Below, piece by piece: positions 50,255 to 60,216 of a stretch of 64,000 bases of DNA (positions are counted from its first letter, which is position 1; each line of letters opens with the position of its first letter). Both the position numbers and the translations under genes were made by a program. The notes under the pieces were generated by a model. The model was not told where the DNA came from. It made no database searches and saw nothing but the letters and a program-made list of their open reading frames with translations. This DNA comes from Spirochaetota bacterium. Lineage in GTDB: Bacteria > Spirochaetota > UBA4802 > UBA5550. The stretch is taken from assembly GCA_016929135.1 (NCBI GenBank), contig JAFGJK010000110.1, positions 20,923 to 84,922 on the forward strand. Direction: 5' to 3'.

Positions 50255-52183
50255 ATGGGACTTTCCGCAACCTACAAGATACTGAAGGAACACCTCGTGG
50301 ACGGTCTTCTCGAGCCGGGGGGGGAGATCGGCATACGGATCGACCAGACCCTGACGCAGGACGCGACCGGGACCATGGCCTACCTGCAGTTCGAGGCCAT
50401 GGGTATCCCCAGGGTGAAGACCGAGATCTCTGTCTCCTATGTGGACCACAATACACTGCAGATGGGCTTCGAGAACGCGGACGACCACCGGTACCTCCAG
50501 ACCATGAACGCCCAGTACGGCATCCATTACTCCAGGGCGGGGAACGGTATCTGCCACCAGGTGCACCTGGAGCGGTTCGGCAGGCCGGGTGCGACACTGC
50601 TGGGCTCCGACAGCCACACCCCCACCGGCGGAGGGATCGGGATGATCGCCATCGGGGCCGGGGGCCTGGACGTCGCGGTGGCCATGGGTGGCGGGCCCTT
50701 CTACCTGGCGGCGCCGCGGGTGCTGAACGTCAGGATGACAGGAAGGCTCCGCCCCTGGGTCTCGGCGAAGGACGTGATCCTGACGGTCCTCGATACCCTC
50801 ACAACAAAGGGGAATGTGGGGACCGTGGTGGAGTACACCGGGCCGGGTATTGAGAGCCTCTCCGTACCGGAACGGGCGACCATCACCAACATGGGGGCCG
50901 AACTGGGGGTAACCACCTCCCTCTTTCCCAGCGACGCGATGACCCATGATTTCCTGGTGCGGCAGGGTCGCGAGAAATCCTGGAGGGAGCTGCTTCCGGA
51001 CAGGGACGCGGAGTACCACCGCGTCATCGATCTTGACCTTGGCGCCATCGAGCCCATGGTGGCGCTCCCCCATTCACCGGACAACGTGAAGAGGGTTTCG
51101 GATATCGCCGGGATGGCGGTGGACCAGGTGGCCATCGGGAGCTGCACCAATTCCTCCTACAGGGACATAATGACCGTGGCATCGATACTGAGGGGGGGGA
51201 AGGTCCATCCTACGGTGAGCCTAATCGTCGCCCCGGGGTCACGGCAGGTGCTGGAAATGGTTTCGAGAAACGGCGCACTGGCGGACATGATTGCCGCCGG
51301 GGCCAGGATCATGGAATCTGCCTGTGGCTTCTGCATTGGATCGGGCCAGGCGCCGGTGACTGAGGGGGTGTCGCTCAGGACGAACAACAGGAACTTCAAG
51401 GGGAGGTCGGGTACCGATTCCGCCGGGGTCTATCTTGTGAGCCCCGAGACCGCCGCCCTCTCGGCACTCCGGGGAAACCTGGTGGACCCGACGAGCCTTC
51501 CGGCCGGTGAATGCCCGGCGATCGAACCCCCGGAGCGCTTTCTTGTGGACGATTCGATGATCATCGCGCCCGATGGCGGCGCCGGTGAGATATTCCGGGG
51601 GCCCAACATCGGCGGCCCCCCCTATACCGAGCCACTGGCGGACAGCATTCGCGGTGTCGTGGGAATCAAGGTGGGTGACAAGATCACCACCGACCACATC
51701 ATGCCGGCCGGCGTGCGGCTGAAGTACCGCTCCAACATTCCCCGGTACGCCCAGTTCGTCTTCGAGGGGGTGGACCCCTCCTTCTCGAAACTGTCGCTGG
51801 AGCGGAAGGAGCGCGGGATCTGCACCGCCATCGTGGGCGGGCAGAGCTACGGTCAGGGATCCAGCAGGGAGCACGCCGCCATCTGCCCCATGTACCTGGG
51901 GGTACGCGTGGTGATCGCTCTCTCCTTTGAGCGGATCCATTCCGGGAATCTGGTGAACTTCGGCATCGTCCCCCTGGTCTTCGCCGGTCAGGGGGATTAC
52001 GACGCGGTACGGCCGGACGATGAGTTCGAGATCGATGGCCTCAGGAAGGCGGTGGAGGCTGACGAGACGGTCCCGGTGAGGATCGGCACGAGATCGATAC
52101 AGTGCACGATCCTGGCCTCGCAGCGGCAGCGAAGGATCCTGCTGGAGGGGGGGCTTCTGAACTTCACGAAAAAGGGATCCTGA
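50255..52183 (+). CDS. acnA: Aconitate hydratase, Aquifex-type
   Basis: 642 residues. It isomerises citrate and isocitrate through aconitate in the TCA cycle. LGSDSHTPTGGGIGMIAIGAGGLD, shown in part as SDSHTPTGGG, opens the active site; the cluster Cys are in GSCTNSS and CGFCIGSG. The swivel domain carries QSYGQGSSREHAA. The size and order match the shorter bacterial aconitases of the Aquifex type rather than long AcnA or AcnB, so the symbol is loose. GAGAGGTGCTGCA precedes the ATG. The Cys-rich gene follows five bases later. Confidence 0.9.
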   Translation: MGLSATYKILKEHLVDGLLEPGGEIGIRIDQTLTQDATGTMAYLQFEAMGIPRVKTEISVSYVDHNTLQMGFENADDHRYLQTMNAQYGIHYSRAGNGICHQVHLERFGRPGATLLGSDSHTPTGGGIGMIAIGAGGLDVAVAMGGGPFYLAAPRVLNVRMTGRLRPWVSAKDVILTVLDTLTTKGNVGTVVEYTGPGIESLSVPERATITNMGAELGVTTSLFPSDAMTHDFLVRQGREKSWRELLPDRDAEYHRVIDLDLGAIEPMVALPHSPDNVKRVSDIAGMAVDQVAIGSCTNSSYRDIMTVASILRGGKVHPTVSLIVAPGSRQVLEMVSRNGALADMIAAGARIMESACGFCIGSGQAPVTEGVSLRTNNRNFKGRSGTDSAGVYLVSPETAALSALRGNLVDPTSLPAGECPAIEPPERFLVDDSMIIAPDGGAGEIFRGPNIGGPPYTEPLADSIRGVVGIKVGDKITTDHIMPAGVRLKYRSNIPRYAQFVFEGVDPSFSKLSLERKERGICTAIVGGQSYGQGSSREHAAICPMYLGVRVVIALSFERIHSGNLVNFGIVPLVFAGQGDYDAVRPDDEFEIDGLRKAVEADETVPVRIGTRSIQCTILASQRQRRILLEGGLLNFTKKGS

Positions 52184-52188
52184 CCGGA

Positions 52189-52809
52189 ATGGGACGCACT
52201 CTTGGATACGGTGGCATCGTTCTCTGCCAGCCGGACTCCCGTAAGGGCTGCGCCGCCTGCTGCGGGCTCTTCAATCTTCTTGACATATCCCGGGAAAACC
52301 TGGAGGCCTTCCTGCGTGGCGGGGCGGCCCGTGCCGCCGGGGAGGAAGGCCCAGCCGATGAGGCGTGCCGCTCCCCCTTCCCCGTGCGGGACGCCACGTC
52401 CTACATCTGTCCCTATCAGGGATTCCTCGAGCCCGGACGGCCCGGGTGCCTGCTCCATCCTGCGTACGCCGGGAGGGACACCAGGGACCGGTCGCTCTAC
52501 GGCGCGGGGATCTGCGACGGATTCCTCTGCCCGGCGCATTCCATTCTGACCGAAGATGAGAAGAGGGCGCTGATCGATTCGGTGGACGATTGGTACCTCT
52601 ACAGCGTCGCCATCATCGATCCCGACACCTTTCTCTGCATGCTCCGCGCCCTACCTCAGGAGGCCCGCAGTGGTGCCGCGGCGAGTGAGGCGCTGGTATG
52701 GGGGCTCGAAGAGCACGCCCGGCGTCTGGCGGCCAGTGATGTCCCGGTATTCTCTTATTCTCCCTGGGAATACGTCCGTAACAAGAAATTCCTTCCAATC
52801 TCCGGCTGA
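52189..52809 (+). CDS. Cysteine-cluster protein (YkgJ-like)
   Basis: 206 residues. Conserved Cys groups KGCAACCGLF, ICPYQGFLEPGRPGCLLHP and GICDGFLCP suggest a bound zinc or Fe-S cluster, as proposed for the CxxCxxCC (YkgJ) family. The spacing differs from the standard form. It starts five bases after the aconitase stop and is likely co-transcribed. No reaction is known. Confidence 0.72.
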   Translation: MGRTLGYGGIVLCQPDSRKGCAACCGLFNLLDISRENLEAFLRGGAARAAGEEGPADEACRSPFPVRDATSYICPYQGFLEPGRPGCLLHPAYAGRDTRDRSLYGAGICDGFLCPAHSILTEDEKRALIDSVDDWYLYSVAIIDPDTFLCMLRALPQEARSGAAASEALVWGLEEHARRLAASDVPVFSYSPWEYVRNKKFLPISG

Positions 52810-52829
52810 GCGGGGCCAGAGGCCGCTGC

Positions 52830-52863
52830 AAAAAAAAGGGCGCCCCTGCCGGGATGCCCCTTC
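52830..52863 (-). terminator. Terminator of the porin-like gene
   Basis: Read on the minus strand, AAGGGGC (52856-52862) pairs with GCGCCCTT (52836-52843) with a bulge, followed by a run of T (A on the plus strand, 52830-52837). It sits 20 bases past the stop of the minus-strand gene. Confidence 0.65.
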
Positions 52864-52883
52864 TGTTGATTACGGCCATGCGC

Positions 52884-53726
52884 CTAAAACATCAGTGATG
52901 CCCCGAAGGTGGCGTAGAAGCGGTGGACGTCCGAGCCCTTGTACCAGGACTTGGCGGGGACCACCACATAGCTGAATCCGCCGGTGATACCGTATCGTCC
53001 CTTCTGGTAGTTCAGCGTGATCAGCGTGGAGATGTCGCTGAAGCCCTTCTTCATGGGATTGTAGGTTATGTCCGTGAGGGATGTTCCGGTGTAGACCGTG
53101 CTCTTTGCCGTATTCTGGTAATAGTAGCCTGCGCTGAGGTTGAGTCCGAGACTGATCTCCTGCGTCAGCACGAACCGGTGCTCCAGCGACAGCGTTATGT
53201 AGAAATCCCCCCCCCGGCGGATCGCGGTATAGTAATCGTAGTAGAAGGTCAGCGACGGCGTAAAGGGGAGCATGTCCGCCCTGATCAGGGCCTTGGCGGT
53301 GAGGAAGTTGTAGTTCGTCCTGTTCGTGGCGTCCGCACCGGCCGAGTTGAACATCCAGTAATACCAGAAGCCGGCCCCGAGGGTAAAGGACTCGCCGAAG
53401 GTATAGGAGTAATCGATTCCCGCGTCGAGGCAGTGGTTCCCGTAGCCGGTGGCGTTGAAGTTCCTCTTTTTCCCTTCAAAAAGCCAGCTCTCGGCGAATT
53501 CTCCGATCACCGATACCACCGCACCGCTCCCCAGGACATCATAGGAAACCGTGGGGAAGAAGGCGCCGTCGCCGTCGAAGTATTGGGTGCCGCGCCATAG
53601 ATAGTTGCTGACGTAATCGAGCTTGATGGTCAGTCCCAGTGATTTATTTTCGGACTGCTGTTCCTGGGCGTGGCCAGCGATTGAAACAATGACGATGAAG
53701 ATGACGATGGATGCGATGCGTTTCAT
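52884..53726 (-). CDS. Outer-membrane beta-barrel protein (TorF/TIGR02001-like)
   Basis: 280 residues. A signal peptide (RIASIVIFIVIVSIAGHA) is followed by alternating aromatic/hydrophobic strands with turns, starting LDYVSNYLWRGTQYFDGDG and ending in ATFGASLMF with a terminal Phe, the sign of BamA-assembled barrels. The opening motif SNYLWRG is like the TIGR02001/TorF putative porins. AGGAGGTTTCA gives a strong start at 53726; the frame runs 33 codons further. A nine-base G run on the coding strand (53207-53215) lies mid-gene. Confidence 0.78.
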   Translation of the reverse strand: MKRIASIVIFIVIVSIAGHAQEQQSENKSLGLTIKLDYVSNYLWRGTQYFDGDGAFFPTVSYDVLGSGAVVSVIGEFAESWLFEGKKRNFNATGYGNHCLDAGIDYSYTFGESFTLGAGFWYYWMFNSAGADATNRTNYNFLTAKALIRADMLPFTPSLTFYYDYYTAIRRGGDFYITLSLEHRFVLTQEISLGLNLSAGYYYQNTAKSTVYTGTSLTDITYNPMKKGFSDISTLITLNYQKGRYGITGGFSYVVVPAKSWYKGSDVHRFYATFGASLMF

Positions 53727-54057
53727 TGAAACCTCCTGAGTGTGCCTGTTGTCTCCCTGCTGCCGTGAAATAACCAGTCGCTGCCCGGCACCGGTGTATT
53801 GTGCCGTAACAGTCATCAACGCCATTCCTGGGCGAGTATGCGGCGATCAATGAAAGACGGCGCGCTACGGGAATCACGGAGATCGAAAATGGCGCCATGG
53901 CGCCATCGATCGTACGTAATTCTAATATCAGTTGAAAATATGTCAATACTCAAAAATTATTAATGTGTTTTCACAATGACAGATATGTAAAATTCTGTGT
54001 CATCCATTGTGGCAATGTGATGGTTGCGACGGGCATCCGAGATCGCCCCCGCTTCCG

Positions 54058-55386
54058 CTACAGCAAAAAATTGATGGCATCGAGAACGGTGCCGGTTCCA
54101 ATTGCCCCGTTGCCGAAGCCGGCATCCTTGGCCTCCTTCTGGTCACCCGCAGCAAGGAGGATGGTGCCGAATCCGGCAAGGAGGAATTCCTTGAGCCGCC
54201 GTGCGCACTGGGCCACGGGACGAAGCTCGCCGGAGAGTGATATCTCGGCGATAAGACCGACGCCGTCCGGTATCGGTGTATCTCTGAGGCTCGAGGCGAT
54301 TGCCATCGCCACGGCAAGGTCTGCAGCCGGCTCGTTGATCTGGAAGCCGCCGGAGACGTTCACGAAAACATCGAAGCTTCCGAGCTTGAGGCCGGCATGT
54401 TTTTCCAGCACCGCGGTCATGAGGATGAGCCGGTTGACGTCGAAGCCGTCCGCCATTCTGCGGGGATTCGGAGCCCCGGAGTAGGTGACCAGGGCCTGCA
54501 CCTCGAAGAGGATTGTACGGGATCCCTCCAGGGCCGCGGAGACCGCGTTCCCCGGCGCTGAGGAGATCGATGGGCTCAGGAACACTCTGTTCCTGTCGGT
54601 CACCTCCGCGAGCCCCCGTTCGGTCATCATGAAGAGACCGATCTCGTTCACCGAGCCGAAGCGGTTCTTAATGGCCCGCAGGAGCCTGTAGTCCCTGTTG
54701 AAGTTCCCCTCGAAGTAGAGTACGGTGTCCACCAGGTGCTCCAGAAGCTTCGGGCCGGCGATGCTCCCCTCTTTGGTGATGTGCCCCACCAGGATGACCG
54801 GAATCCCCGTGCGCTTCGCCAGCTCTACGAGCTTCACGGTGACCTCCCGAATCTGGGACACGGACCCGGCGATCCCGGGCGTCTGGCTTGAGTAGACCGT
54901 CTGGATCGAGTCGATGATGAGGCACTGCGGCTTGTGGGACGTGGCGAGCTCGATGATCTCCTCAACCTCGGTTGAGGTGCAGATGCTGATTCTCGATGGA
55001 TCTGCGGAGAGGCGCTCGGCGCGCTGCCGCAGCTGCATCGGTGATTCCTCGCCGGAGACGTAGAGGGTATCGAAAAAATGCCCGATCTGGATCGCCAGGG
55101 TCGATTTCCCGATGCCCGGTTCGCCACCGATGAGTATGACCGAGCCGGGGACGATCCCGCCGCCGCATACCAGATTGAATTCATTGATCCCCGTGGCGAT
55201 TCGCTTCAACTCCTCGGAGTTGAGCGACGCCAGGGGGAGCACGGAGCCCTCCCTTTTCCCGGGAGCCGCCGCGGGGGCCGGCTCCTCGATGGTATTCCAT
55301 TCGTTGCATACGGGGCACCGCCCGAGCCATTTGGGGAACCCGGTGCCGCAGGAGGTGCAGGTGAACTCCCGTTTCTTGACCGCCAT
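54058..55386 (-). CDS. radA: DNA repair protein RadA
   Basis: 442 residues. Order: zinc finger (FTCTSCGTGFPKWLGRCPVC), RecA-like ATPase with Walker A GGEPGIGKST, the RadA-specific KNRFGSVNE motif, and a Lon-protease-like C-terminal domain. RadA assists branch migration during recombination. It lies two bases after the MCE gene stop (gap 55387-55388), so the two may share a transcript. Confidence 0.96.
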   Translation of the reverse strand: MAVKKREFTCTSCGTGFPKWLGRCPVCNEWNTIEEPAPAAAPGKREGSVLPLASLNSEELKRIATGINEFNLVCGGGIVPGSVILIGGEPGIGKSTLAIQIGHFFDTLYVSGEESPMQLRQRAERLSADPSRISICTSTEVEEIIELATSHKPQCLIIDSIQTVYSSQTPGIAGSVSQIREVTVKLVELAKRTGIPVILVGHITKEGSIAGPKLLEHLVDTVLYFEGNFNRDYRLLRAIKNRFGSVNEIGLFMMTERGLAEVTDRNRVFLSPSISSAPGNAVSAALEGSRTILFEVQALVTYSGAPNPRRMADGFDVNRLILMTAVLEKHAGLKLGSFDVFVNVSGGFQINEPAADLAVAMAIASSLRDTPIPDGVGLIAEISLSGELRPVAQCARRLKEFLLAGFGTILLAAGDQKEAKDAGFGNGAIGTGTVLDAINFLL

Positions 55387-55388
55387 GG

Positions 55389-56264
55389 CTACTGCTTCGG
55401 GCTGAAGAAGAGCTTCGAGGGGTCCTGCTTGAGGGCCCGGAAAAGGTCCCTGGCGGATATCGAGGCGTCTTTGAGATTGTTGTATATCTCCTCGTCCTGC
55501 ATCAGCTTTCCCAGGGATCCGCGCCCCTTTTCGAGCCGGTAGACGATCGTGTTGAGGTTCTTGGTGACCTCGGAGAGGTTTCGCATCGTAATGCTCACTT
55601 CCTCCTTGTTCTGCTCGGTGAGGTCCGCCACGTTCTTGGAGAGCCTATTGAGCTGCTCCATGAGGATCTTGGTCTGCTGGTTAAGGTTGATAATCATCGC
55701 CTTGGCCGAGAGGATCGACACGCGCAGGTCGGTCCTGTTCTCCTCGGAGATCTTGTTCAGGTTGGTCACGAAGGTCTTGGTGTTCTGGAATATCTCGGCC
55801 AGCACCTCGCCCCCGCTCTCGTCCTGCATGAAGCTCTGGAAGGTCATCATCATCTGGTCGAAGCTCGCCGGGTCTATGCCGTGTATCCTGTCGCCGTCCT
55901 TCAGGAACTCGTCGACGTTCGCCGAGGGGGGGACGAACACGTTTATGTATTTTTCTCCGATGATGCCGGAGGTGAAGATGGCGAAGGTGGTGGTCTTGAG
56001 GAGCGTGTACTTCTTGTCGATCCACACGGTGACCTCGGTCTTTTCACCTGACTGCTTGATGGTCTCAACCTGGCCGATGCGTATGCCGCCGGCGATCTTT
56101 ACCGGCGCCCCTTCCCGAAGGTCGTTCAGGAACCCGAAGTAGATGTGCAGGTTGTAGCCGGATCGCGAGAGGCTTATTTTCGCGAAGACGGCCACCATGA
56201 CGATGAAGATCGTGAAGCTCACGGTTATCATGAGTCCCACTTTCGCTTCGTTGGATAGTTTCAT
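55389..56264 (-). CDS. MCE/MlaD-domain protein (lipid transport)
   Basis: 291 residues. One N-terminal membrane helix (VGLMITVSFTIFIVMVAVF) and an MCE domain (about 35-120; YFGFLNDLREGAPVKIAGGI, IGQVETIKQ, GIIGEKYINVFV) are followed by a long coiled coil. Such proteins carry phospholipids across the periplasm with a permease and ATPase, which are not next to it here. GGAGGAGCGCA precedes ATG 56264. The presence of MCE supports a two-membrane cell. Confidence 0.88.
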   Translation of the reverse strand: MKLSNEAKVGLMITVSFTIFIVMVAVFAKISLSRSGYNLHIYFGFLNDLREGAPVKIAGGIRIGQVETIKQSGEKTEVTVWIDKKYTLLKTTTFAIFTSGIIGEKYINVFVPPSANVDEFLKDGDRIHGIDPASFDQMMMTFQSFMQDESGGEVLAEIFQNTKTFVTNLNKISEENRTDLRVSILSAKAMIINLNQQTKILMEQLNRLSKNVADLTEQNKEEVSITMRNLSEVTKNLNTIVYRLEKGRGSLGKLMQDEEIYNNLKDASISARDLFRALKQDPSKLFFSPKQ

Positions 56265-56390
56265 TGCGCTCCTCCGCGGGAGATTTCCGGGCACGGGGAG
56301 GCCCGCCGGCTGCCTGAATGAATCGATGATACATAACCGATGCAAAAAGTAAATCAAAAAAATGCCGGGGTGGCGAGATGGCCGGGAACG

Positions 56391-57347
56391 TCACTGCGGA
56401 GGTGTATGGATGCGGAAGCTGTTTCTCCCCTCCTCCTTCGCCCTCACCATTGCGGTGTCGGCATGGCGGACCAGTTCCTCCGGGTCCAGCGAGTGGTCAG
56501 GATAGAGACTTACGCCGATGCTCGCGGTGATGAGGGCCTCTTTCTTGTTGGAAAGGACATAGGTCCTGGAGATGATCGTGAGGAGCCGCGCGCAGATCTC
56601 CTCAATGCAGCCGTTGCTCTGGATGCTCTCTATGACCAGGACGAAGGCATCGCCACCGATCCGGGCGATGGTGTCGATGCCCCGGATCATGTGCTTGAGC
56701 CTATGTGAGACCTGCAGCAGAAGAAAATCCCCCTGGGGGCGGCCGTGGGTCTCGTTTATCATCCTGAAACCGTCCAAGTCGATGAAGACCACGGCGAACT
56801 GCATTCCGGTGCGCTTCGAACGCTTTATCGCCTCGCAGAGACGCTTCTCCAGGTAGCGGCCATTGGGGAGTCCGGTGAGGTCATCATGGAGTGATTTCGA
56901 TTTCAGCTCCAAAAGGGATTCCTTCAGACCGGTGACGTTCCATCCCTCCAGGAGGAAGAGCGGTGCCCTGTCGCCGTTTCCTGAAACGGGTTTGATGGTG
57001 CAGTCAAGGTATCCCCTTTTTCCCTCGCAGGATGAATAGATCAGCTCGAAACAGGCCGGAGCGTCGATTCTGATATTTTTTGCCGCCTCCGTAAGCATGG
57101 CGTTGTTCTGGAAGGATTCCCTCAGCTCCGGGATCTGCCAGATGGGCTTTCCAATTATGCGCTCCGGCTCGCTTTCAACCGCCTTAAGGATCGATCTATT
57201 GGCGGTGACGATCATACCCTGGGAGTTCAGCAGGAGCATGCAGAGTTGGGAGCCGTCGAAGAGCGGGCTGTTCCTGATCATCTCAGAGGAGAGGAGCGTT
57301 TCACCAGCCTCCCGATCGACATTGTCTTGGTGGAAATTCGATGTCAT
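56391..57347 (-). CDS. PAS-GGDEF protein with GGDAF site
   Basis: 318 residues, cytoplasmic. A PAS domain (about 30-145) precedes a GGDEF domain (about 155-315; DDLTGLPNGRYLEKRL, VVFIDLDGFRMINETHG, IARIGGDAFVLVI). The signature reads GGDAF: the metal Asp is kept but the next acidic residue is Ala, so activity as a diguanylate cyclase is uncertain. An RxxD inhibitory site is not obvious. GGGAG precedes the ATG. Confidence 0.85.
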   Translation of the reverse strand: MTSNFHQDNVDREAGETLLSSEMIRNSPLFDGSQLCMLLLNSQGMIVTANRSILKAVESEPERIIGKPIWQIPELRESFQNNAMLTEAAKNIRIDAPACFELIYSSCEGKRGYLDCTIKPVSGNGDRAPLFLLEGWNVTGLKESLLELKSKSLHDDLTGLPNGRYLEKRLCEAIKRSKRTGMQFAVVFIDLDGFRMINETHGRPQGDFLLLQVSHRLKHMIRGIDTIARIGGDAFVLVIESIQSNGCIEEICARLLTIISRTYVLSNKKEALITASIGVSLYPDHSLDPEELVRHADTAMVRAKEEGRNSFRIHTPPQ

Positions 57348-57608
57348 GGTACACTCCCTTCGAAGACCGGTATCGGTGCCGAATGCCGGATAGCGTCCTG
57401 TGGACTCTCACGGATTCCTCGTCCTGTGATCGACGGTTTGCCTGCCGGTCTGGCGTGATTGCCGTTTATTATACTTTGTCGGAGTGTCGGCGGTATTTGT
57501 TTATTCTTCTCCGCCGCTTTTCCATCCGCCGCAGGAAAAAAATATACAATGGAGTCTTCGCCGGAGATGGCGATCACGGCGCTTTATTGATAGAGTCTTC
57601 CCGGGGGG

Positions 57609-59063
57609 CTATTTCCAGTTGAAGTATCGCGCGGATATCGAGGCGATTTTTTCTATATCGTTCATGCCCATCTTCTTCTTGATCCTGGTGACGAACTGGT
57701 CCAGGGTCCCCGGCAGGGCGTCCATCATCTTCCCCATCTCCCGCTTCTGCTCCGGCCAGTGGTAGCCGCGGAAGATTATCTGAAGGAGCTCGATCTCACG
57801 CTCAGAGAGGCGGCCGATGATGATCGACAGGAGCTCCTCCTCGAGCCTCTTGCGCTGCTCCTCCGTCTCCCTCCTCAGCGTTATGTCCCTGAACACAGAG
57901 AGAAATCCCTCCAGGGATCCCTCGTCGTCCTTGAGGCAGGAGAAGCTCGCCTCCGCCGGGAGTCTCCTCCCGTCCAGGGTGCACAGGGTGAACTGGAAAT
58001 CGTTGTAGATCCCCTGTTCGATCATGGAGCGGATCATCGTGTTGATTGCCTTGGATTCCTCGTCGACGATCAGCGTGGAGTAGCTGGTTCCGATAAGGTC
58101 GTATCTGCTCCCCCCCAGGAGAACCGCCCCCCTCTCGTTTATCATCATGATGTCGCCCACGCTGTCGAAGAGGGCAATGGCGTCGGGGGACGTATAGAGG
58201 AGCGTCTTGTACAGCTTCTCCCGCTTCATCAGCGCCATTTCAATGTCCTTGCGCCTGCTGATGTCGTTGCAGTGCTGTACGTAGCACATCACGTTTTTCC
58301 CGTCTGTATCGAAGATGGGAAGGAATGACGAGTTGAAGAATTTCCAGCGCCCGTCGGCGGTCCGGATACGGAGCTCCAGGTCGTAGAGCTCTTCCGAGAA
58401 GTTGCTGTTGCCGATGAAGGTCTTTTTCAGGAGATTGACGTCCTCCGGATGGATCAGCTCGGTGATGTTCTCGCCGATCAGGTCGAAGGGCTCGTAACCC
58501 AGATTCCGTATGGAGGACTTGCTCAGATACAGCACGGATCCGTCGTGGGCAATGATGGCGATAAGCTCGGAGGAGTACTCCACAAGGAGGCGGTAATAAC
58601 GCTCGATCCTCGCCAGGGACGTGGCGGTGAGAGCGGTGTCGTCGAATTCCCGTATCACCCCCACGGTGCCGATGAAAGCCCCCCCCCGGGACTGGGGCTC
58701 ATAGAGCCCCGTGGCATATACCACGCCCTCCTTGAACTCGGCGGGGGAGGAGGTACTTTCCTGGCGGCATTTCAGCAGCACCGGCAGGCGCTTCGTAATC
58801 CGCTTCCCCGTGCGGCGCTCGTTGAAGAAGTTTTTCTCTCCTGCGGATTTCGTCTCCAGCATCTTCGAGAGATAGGCGGTCCGGTTGATGGTCTCGTCAC
58901 TCCGCGGCTCCACAATGGTTCCGAAATGAAGGCCCCGGAGTTCATCCGGCGAATAGCCGATTTTTCGAATGGAGTCATTCAGGTATACAAACCTGCCGTC
59001 TGCGTCGATCTGATATACGATATCCGGCAGGGACCATATCAGATTTCTGTAAAAATCATCCAT
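57609..59063 (-). CDS. Multi-PAS protein with a LuxR-like C-terminal HTH
   Basis: 484 residues. Three PAS units (about 5-145, 150-275, 285-405) are followed by a coiled segment and a helix-turn-helix domain (RLSEREIELLQIIFRGYHWP, LPGTLDQFVTRIKKKMG) like LuxR/GerE transcription factors. It would bind DNA under control of a small-molecule or redox signal. It has a nine-G run on the coding strand (58679-58687). Neighbouring genes do not point to its targets. Confidence 0.82.
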   Translation of the reverse strand: MDDFYRNLIWSLPDIVYQIDADGRFVYLNDSIRKIGYSPDELRGLHFGTIVEPRSDETINRTAYLSKMLETKSAGEKNFFNERRTGKRITKRLPVLLKCRQESTSSPAEFKEGVVYATGLYEPQSRGGAFIGTVGVIREFDDTALTATSLARIERYYRLLVEYSSELIAIIAHDGSVLYLSKSSIRNLGYEPFDLIGENITELIHPEDVNLLKKTFIGNSNFSEELYDLELRIRTADGRWKFFNSSFLPIFDTDGKNVMCYVQHCNDISRRKDIEMALMKREKLYKTLLYTSPDAIALFDSVGDIMMINERGAVLLGGSRYDLIGTSYSTLIVDEESKAINTMIRSMIEQGIYNDFQFTLCTLDGRRLPAEASFSCLKDDEGSLEGFLSVFRDITLRRETEEQRKRLEEELLSIIIGRLSEREIELLQIIFRGYHWPEQKREMGKMMDALPGTLDQFVTRIKKKMGMNDIEKIASISARYFNWK

Positions 59064-59357
59064 TGCATAATCTGGGATTGCGTGATGGGTAATTATCTCA
59101 GATTCGACCCGGGAAAATCAACCCAAATTTATTAATTATTTGCCAGTGGGTTCGAAAAATAAAATAACACTTGTTAGTATTTTTTCGATGATGCGGTCCC
59201 TTCACGTGATGCCGGGGGGTGAAATGGGGATCCTGATGACATTCAGGCCTGCGGGTGTTTCATTATCCGCCCGACCGCTCCCCGGGATTTTCATATTGTC
59301 TTGACTTTCTGTGAGCGTAGTGTTCTCATCTTCCCTGAAGAAAAACAGGGGGTAGCG

Positions 59358-59834
59358 ATGAAAAAGAGGCTGATCGTGACCGTCGTTTCCGTATGCGCCG
59401 TGACTCTTGGGGTGGTCTTCTCACAGTCCCAGGAAAGCGAGGTCGATCTGACGAAGCTGAAGTACGGCAGGGTGAGCGCCTACAGCTTCGTACAGGCGGA
59501 CGTCCACCAGAAGAGCGATAATAAGAGGGTGATCTGGTTCCAGCTCTTTGACCGTAAGGACGACAAGAGCACCGTTGACGGCTACAAGGCCAGTTACGTC
59601 AAGCAGTTGGGGAAGTATCCCGCCAAGATAGCCGCAAACATGCACATATGGATGCTCGTCGGCAACCGTTTCGAGATACGACTCATGGGGGACAGGGAAT
59701 CTCAGGAATACCGGAACACCGGTAAGCTCGCCGGATTCATCATGAAATTTGACCTTACGGGGATGGAGGAATATTCCGGGCCCCCTATTTCCGGCAAGGA
59801 GCTGGTTAAGTATTGTCCGAAGCTGGGGAATTAA
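59358..59834 (+). CDS. Small secreted protein of unknown function
   Basis: 158 residues. A signal peptide (LIVTVVSVCAVTLGVVFSQS) precedes a compact beta-rich domain; WFQLFDRKDDKSTVDGYKAS, MHIWMLVGNRFEIRLMGDRE are its better-defined strands. No lipobox. GGGGG precedes ATG 59358, and a TTGACT box lies at 59301-59306 with a poor -10. I do not recognise the family. Confidence 0.65.
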   Translation: MKKRLIVTVVSVCAVTLGVVFSQSQESEVDLTKLKYGRVSAYSFVQADVHQKSDNKRVIWFQLFDRKDDKSTVDGYKASYVKQLGKYPAKIAANMHIWMLVGNRFEIRLMGDRESQEYRNTGKLAGFIMKFDLTGMEEYSGPPISGKELVKYCPKLGN

Positions 59835-60216
59835 TCGAACATCCATTCTTTGAGGGGGGGGCCCTTTTTACCGTCTGGAGAGGGCCGCGGTCTCCCTCTG
59901 CCTTCGCAGGGAATGGAGAAAGGGTCAGGATTTCCCCCCCGCTCATCAGCTTCTCGGCGTCTCGGTTCTCCCTGGGCACAGTAAATGGGCCTCGGGGGGG
60001 AGGGGTGAAGGAATGACGGGAGAGTATCAGCCCTCCTCCTCCCCCTGCAGCGCGCTCTACGATTAATGCATCGTAACCCGTCGTGCACTCCCCGATGACG
60101 AATAATCGTTGACAGGTCTTCCGGAGGAAATACTCTCATATACCTTCTGATGCTCCTTCCCCGCCGCATGCGCGGTGAACCGATACTACACCGGGGACAG
60201 GGGCGATAACGCAAGA
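59835..60216. other. Gap of 382 bases without a convincing gene
   Basis: Short ORFs on both strands lack ribosome sites and motifs. The stretch contains a run of eight G followed by CCCTTTTT (about 59854-59870), a weak hairpin/terminator candidate after the secreted-protein gene. The promoter of the acyltransferase gene should lie here but I see no clear boxes. Confidence 0.4.

Noticed and set aside
59831..60214. 127-codon minus-strand frame in the gap before the acyltransferase
   Set aside because: Arg/Pro-rich with no ribosome site or motif; treated as non-coding.
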